The position numbers and the translations under genes were made by a program. The notes under the pieces are model-generated. The model was not told the DNA's origin. It did no database searches and saw only the letters and a program-made list of their open reading frames with translations. Positions 37,584-37,984 of a stretch of DNA of 37,984 nucleotides are shown here, in pieces. The DNA is from a virus, in the IMG/VR virus record IMGVR_UViG_3300005577_000020, positions 1 to 37,984 of that record, one strand, 5' to 3'. Numbering within the stretch: position 1 is the stretch's first letter; every line of letters starts with the position of its first letter.

Positions 37584-37984
37584 GGCAGACGCCCGGCGGT
37601 TCTGGCGCAGGGTCCGCAAGGGATATAGCTGCTGGGAGTGGACCGGGGCGCGGAACCAAAAGGGGCGCCGCGGCTACGGTCGCATCACGATCGGGCGGAA
37701 GGCCGATGGGACTCGGCGGGCCTGGCTGGCGCATCGCGTAGCGTGGCAACTCGCATACGGTCCGATCCCGGACGGCCTTTTCGTCTGCCACCACTGCGAC
37801 AACCCGGCATGCGTGCGGCCGGACCACCTATTCCTAGGTGACCAGGCCGCCAACATGTCGGATTGCGCGCGAAAGGGTCGGGCGCGTGGCCCGTCGCTAC
37901 GCGGCACACGCAACCCGAACGCGTCGTATGGCGACGACGTGGTCGCACGCGTGCGGGCGCTCGCGGCGGCCGGCGTACCTCGCG
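37576..37984 (+). CDS. HNH endonuclease, N-terminal part (continues at 1)
   Basis: GTG 37576 overlaps the DnaA-like stop. The protein has the HNH_3 pattern: WEWTGARNQKGRRGYGRI, AHRVAW, then CHHCDNPACVRPDHL with H72/H73, N76 and H84, and three Cys that can bind zinc. The frame is open at the window end and continues in the repeat copy at base 1 to a stop at 201-203 (163 residues in all). HNH enzymes near the packaging or replication genes can nick phage DNA or act as homing enzymes; here it sits in the replication operon. Confidence 0.93.
   Translation, partial: MREADARRFWRRVRKGYSCWEWTGARNQKGRRGYGRITIGRKADGTRRAWLAHRVAWQLAYGPIPDGLFVCHHCDNPACVRPDHLFLGDQAANMSDCARKGRARGPSLRGTRNPNASYGDDVVARVRALAAAGVPR
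37865..37984. repeat. Direct terminal repeat, right copy
   Basis: Identical to bases 1-120. It contains the HNH coding frame, whose continuation past the window end is found at 121-203. Removing one copy gives a 37,864-base circle. Confidence 0.97.

Noticed and set aside
1-37984. Diversity-generating retroelement, toxin-antitoxin or restriction-modification genes
   Set aside because: No reverse transcriptase, variable-repeat pairs, toxin-antitoxin pairs or methylase motifs were seen on either strand.

Overview
This window is a complete, high-GC temperate phage genome with short-tailed (podovirus-type) morphogenesis genes. The first 120 bases are repeated exactly as the last 120 (37865-37984), and the reading frame of an HNH endonuclease runs through the join, so the molecule closes into a circle of 37,864 bp. 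GTG starts, ATGA/GTGA overlaps and GC-rich third positions are found throughout. Lipoprotein signals, two muralytic enzymes and small membrane proteins point to a Gram-negative host (Pseudomonadota or Myxococcota style; not resolvable further). A tRNA-Lys(UUU) 3' half inside the integrase gene marks the attachment site.

Layout, reading the circle from the immunity region. (1) 34147-35252: a lambda-like switch. An XRE repressor (minus strand) faces a Cro-like HTH gene (plus strand), and palindromic operators of consensus TTACGCANNNNTGCGTAA lie in both early promoters. (2) Rightward early operon, 35253 through the join to 3884: cro, a tiny ORF, an excisionase-like HTH, tyrosine integrase with attP inside its 3' end, a zinc-ribbon protein, a lone DnaA domain-IV protein, HNH endonuclease, an SF2 helicase, a terminator, VRR-NUC nuclease and a VapE-type helicase/primase-like replication protein whose 3' end carries iteron-like repeats. 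(3) Leftward early operon, 34146 down to 28164: eleven tightly overlapping genes, including a Cas4-like Fe-S nuclease, a Sak4-like recombinase, an SSB/DUF669-like protein and a run of small zinc-ribbon proteins.

(4) Late region, 3918-25698: putative TerS, small proteins, a GNAT-like protein, TerL, portal, scaffold, major capsid protein, adaptor, a 1037-residue tail hub/nozzle, four internal-virion (ejection) proteins of which two are tandem paralogues, a structural protein, a LamG-type receptor-binding candidate and, unexpectedly, a CheY-type receiver protein with all catalytic residues. (5) Lysis region, 25927-28159: holin-like and other small membrane proteins, a small lipoprotein, a T4-type lysozyme with an intact E-D-T triad and an SLT-type transglycosylase.

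The most interesting inference is architectural. attP lies inside int, in the middle of the rightward operon, so integration would disconnect the early promoter, cro, xis and int from the DnaA-like, HNH, helicase and VapE genes. It would also replace the C-terminus of integrase with host sequence. Excision and re-circularisation would reconnect them. Together with two apparently leaderless early promoters whose operators sit in the -10/-35 region, this looks like a lysogeny switch that combines repression with excision-dependent replication gene expression.
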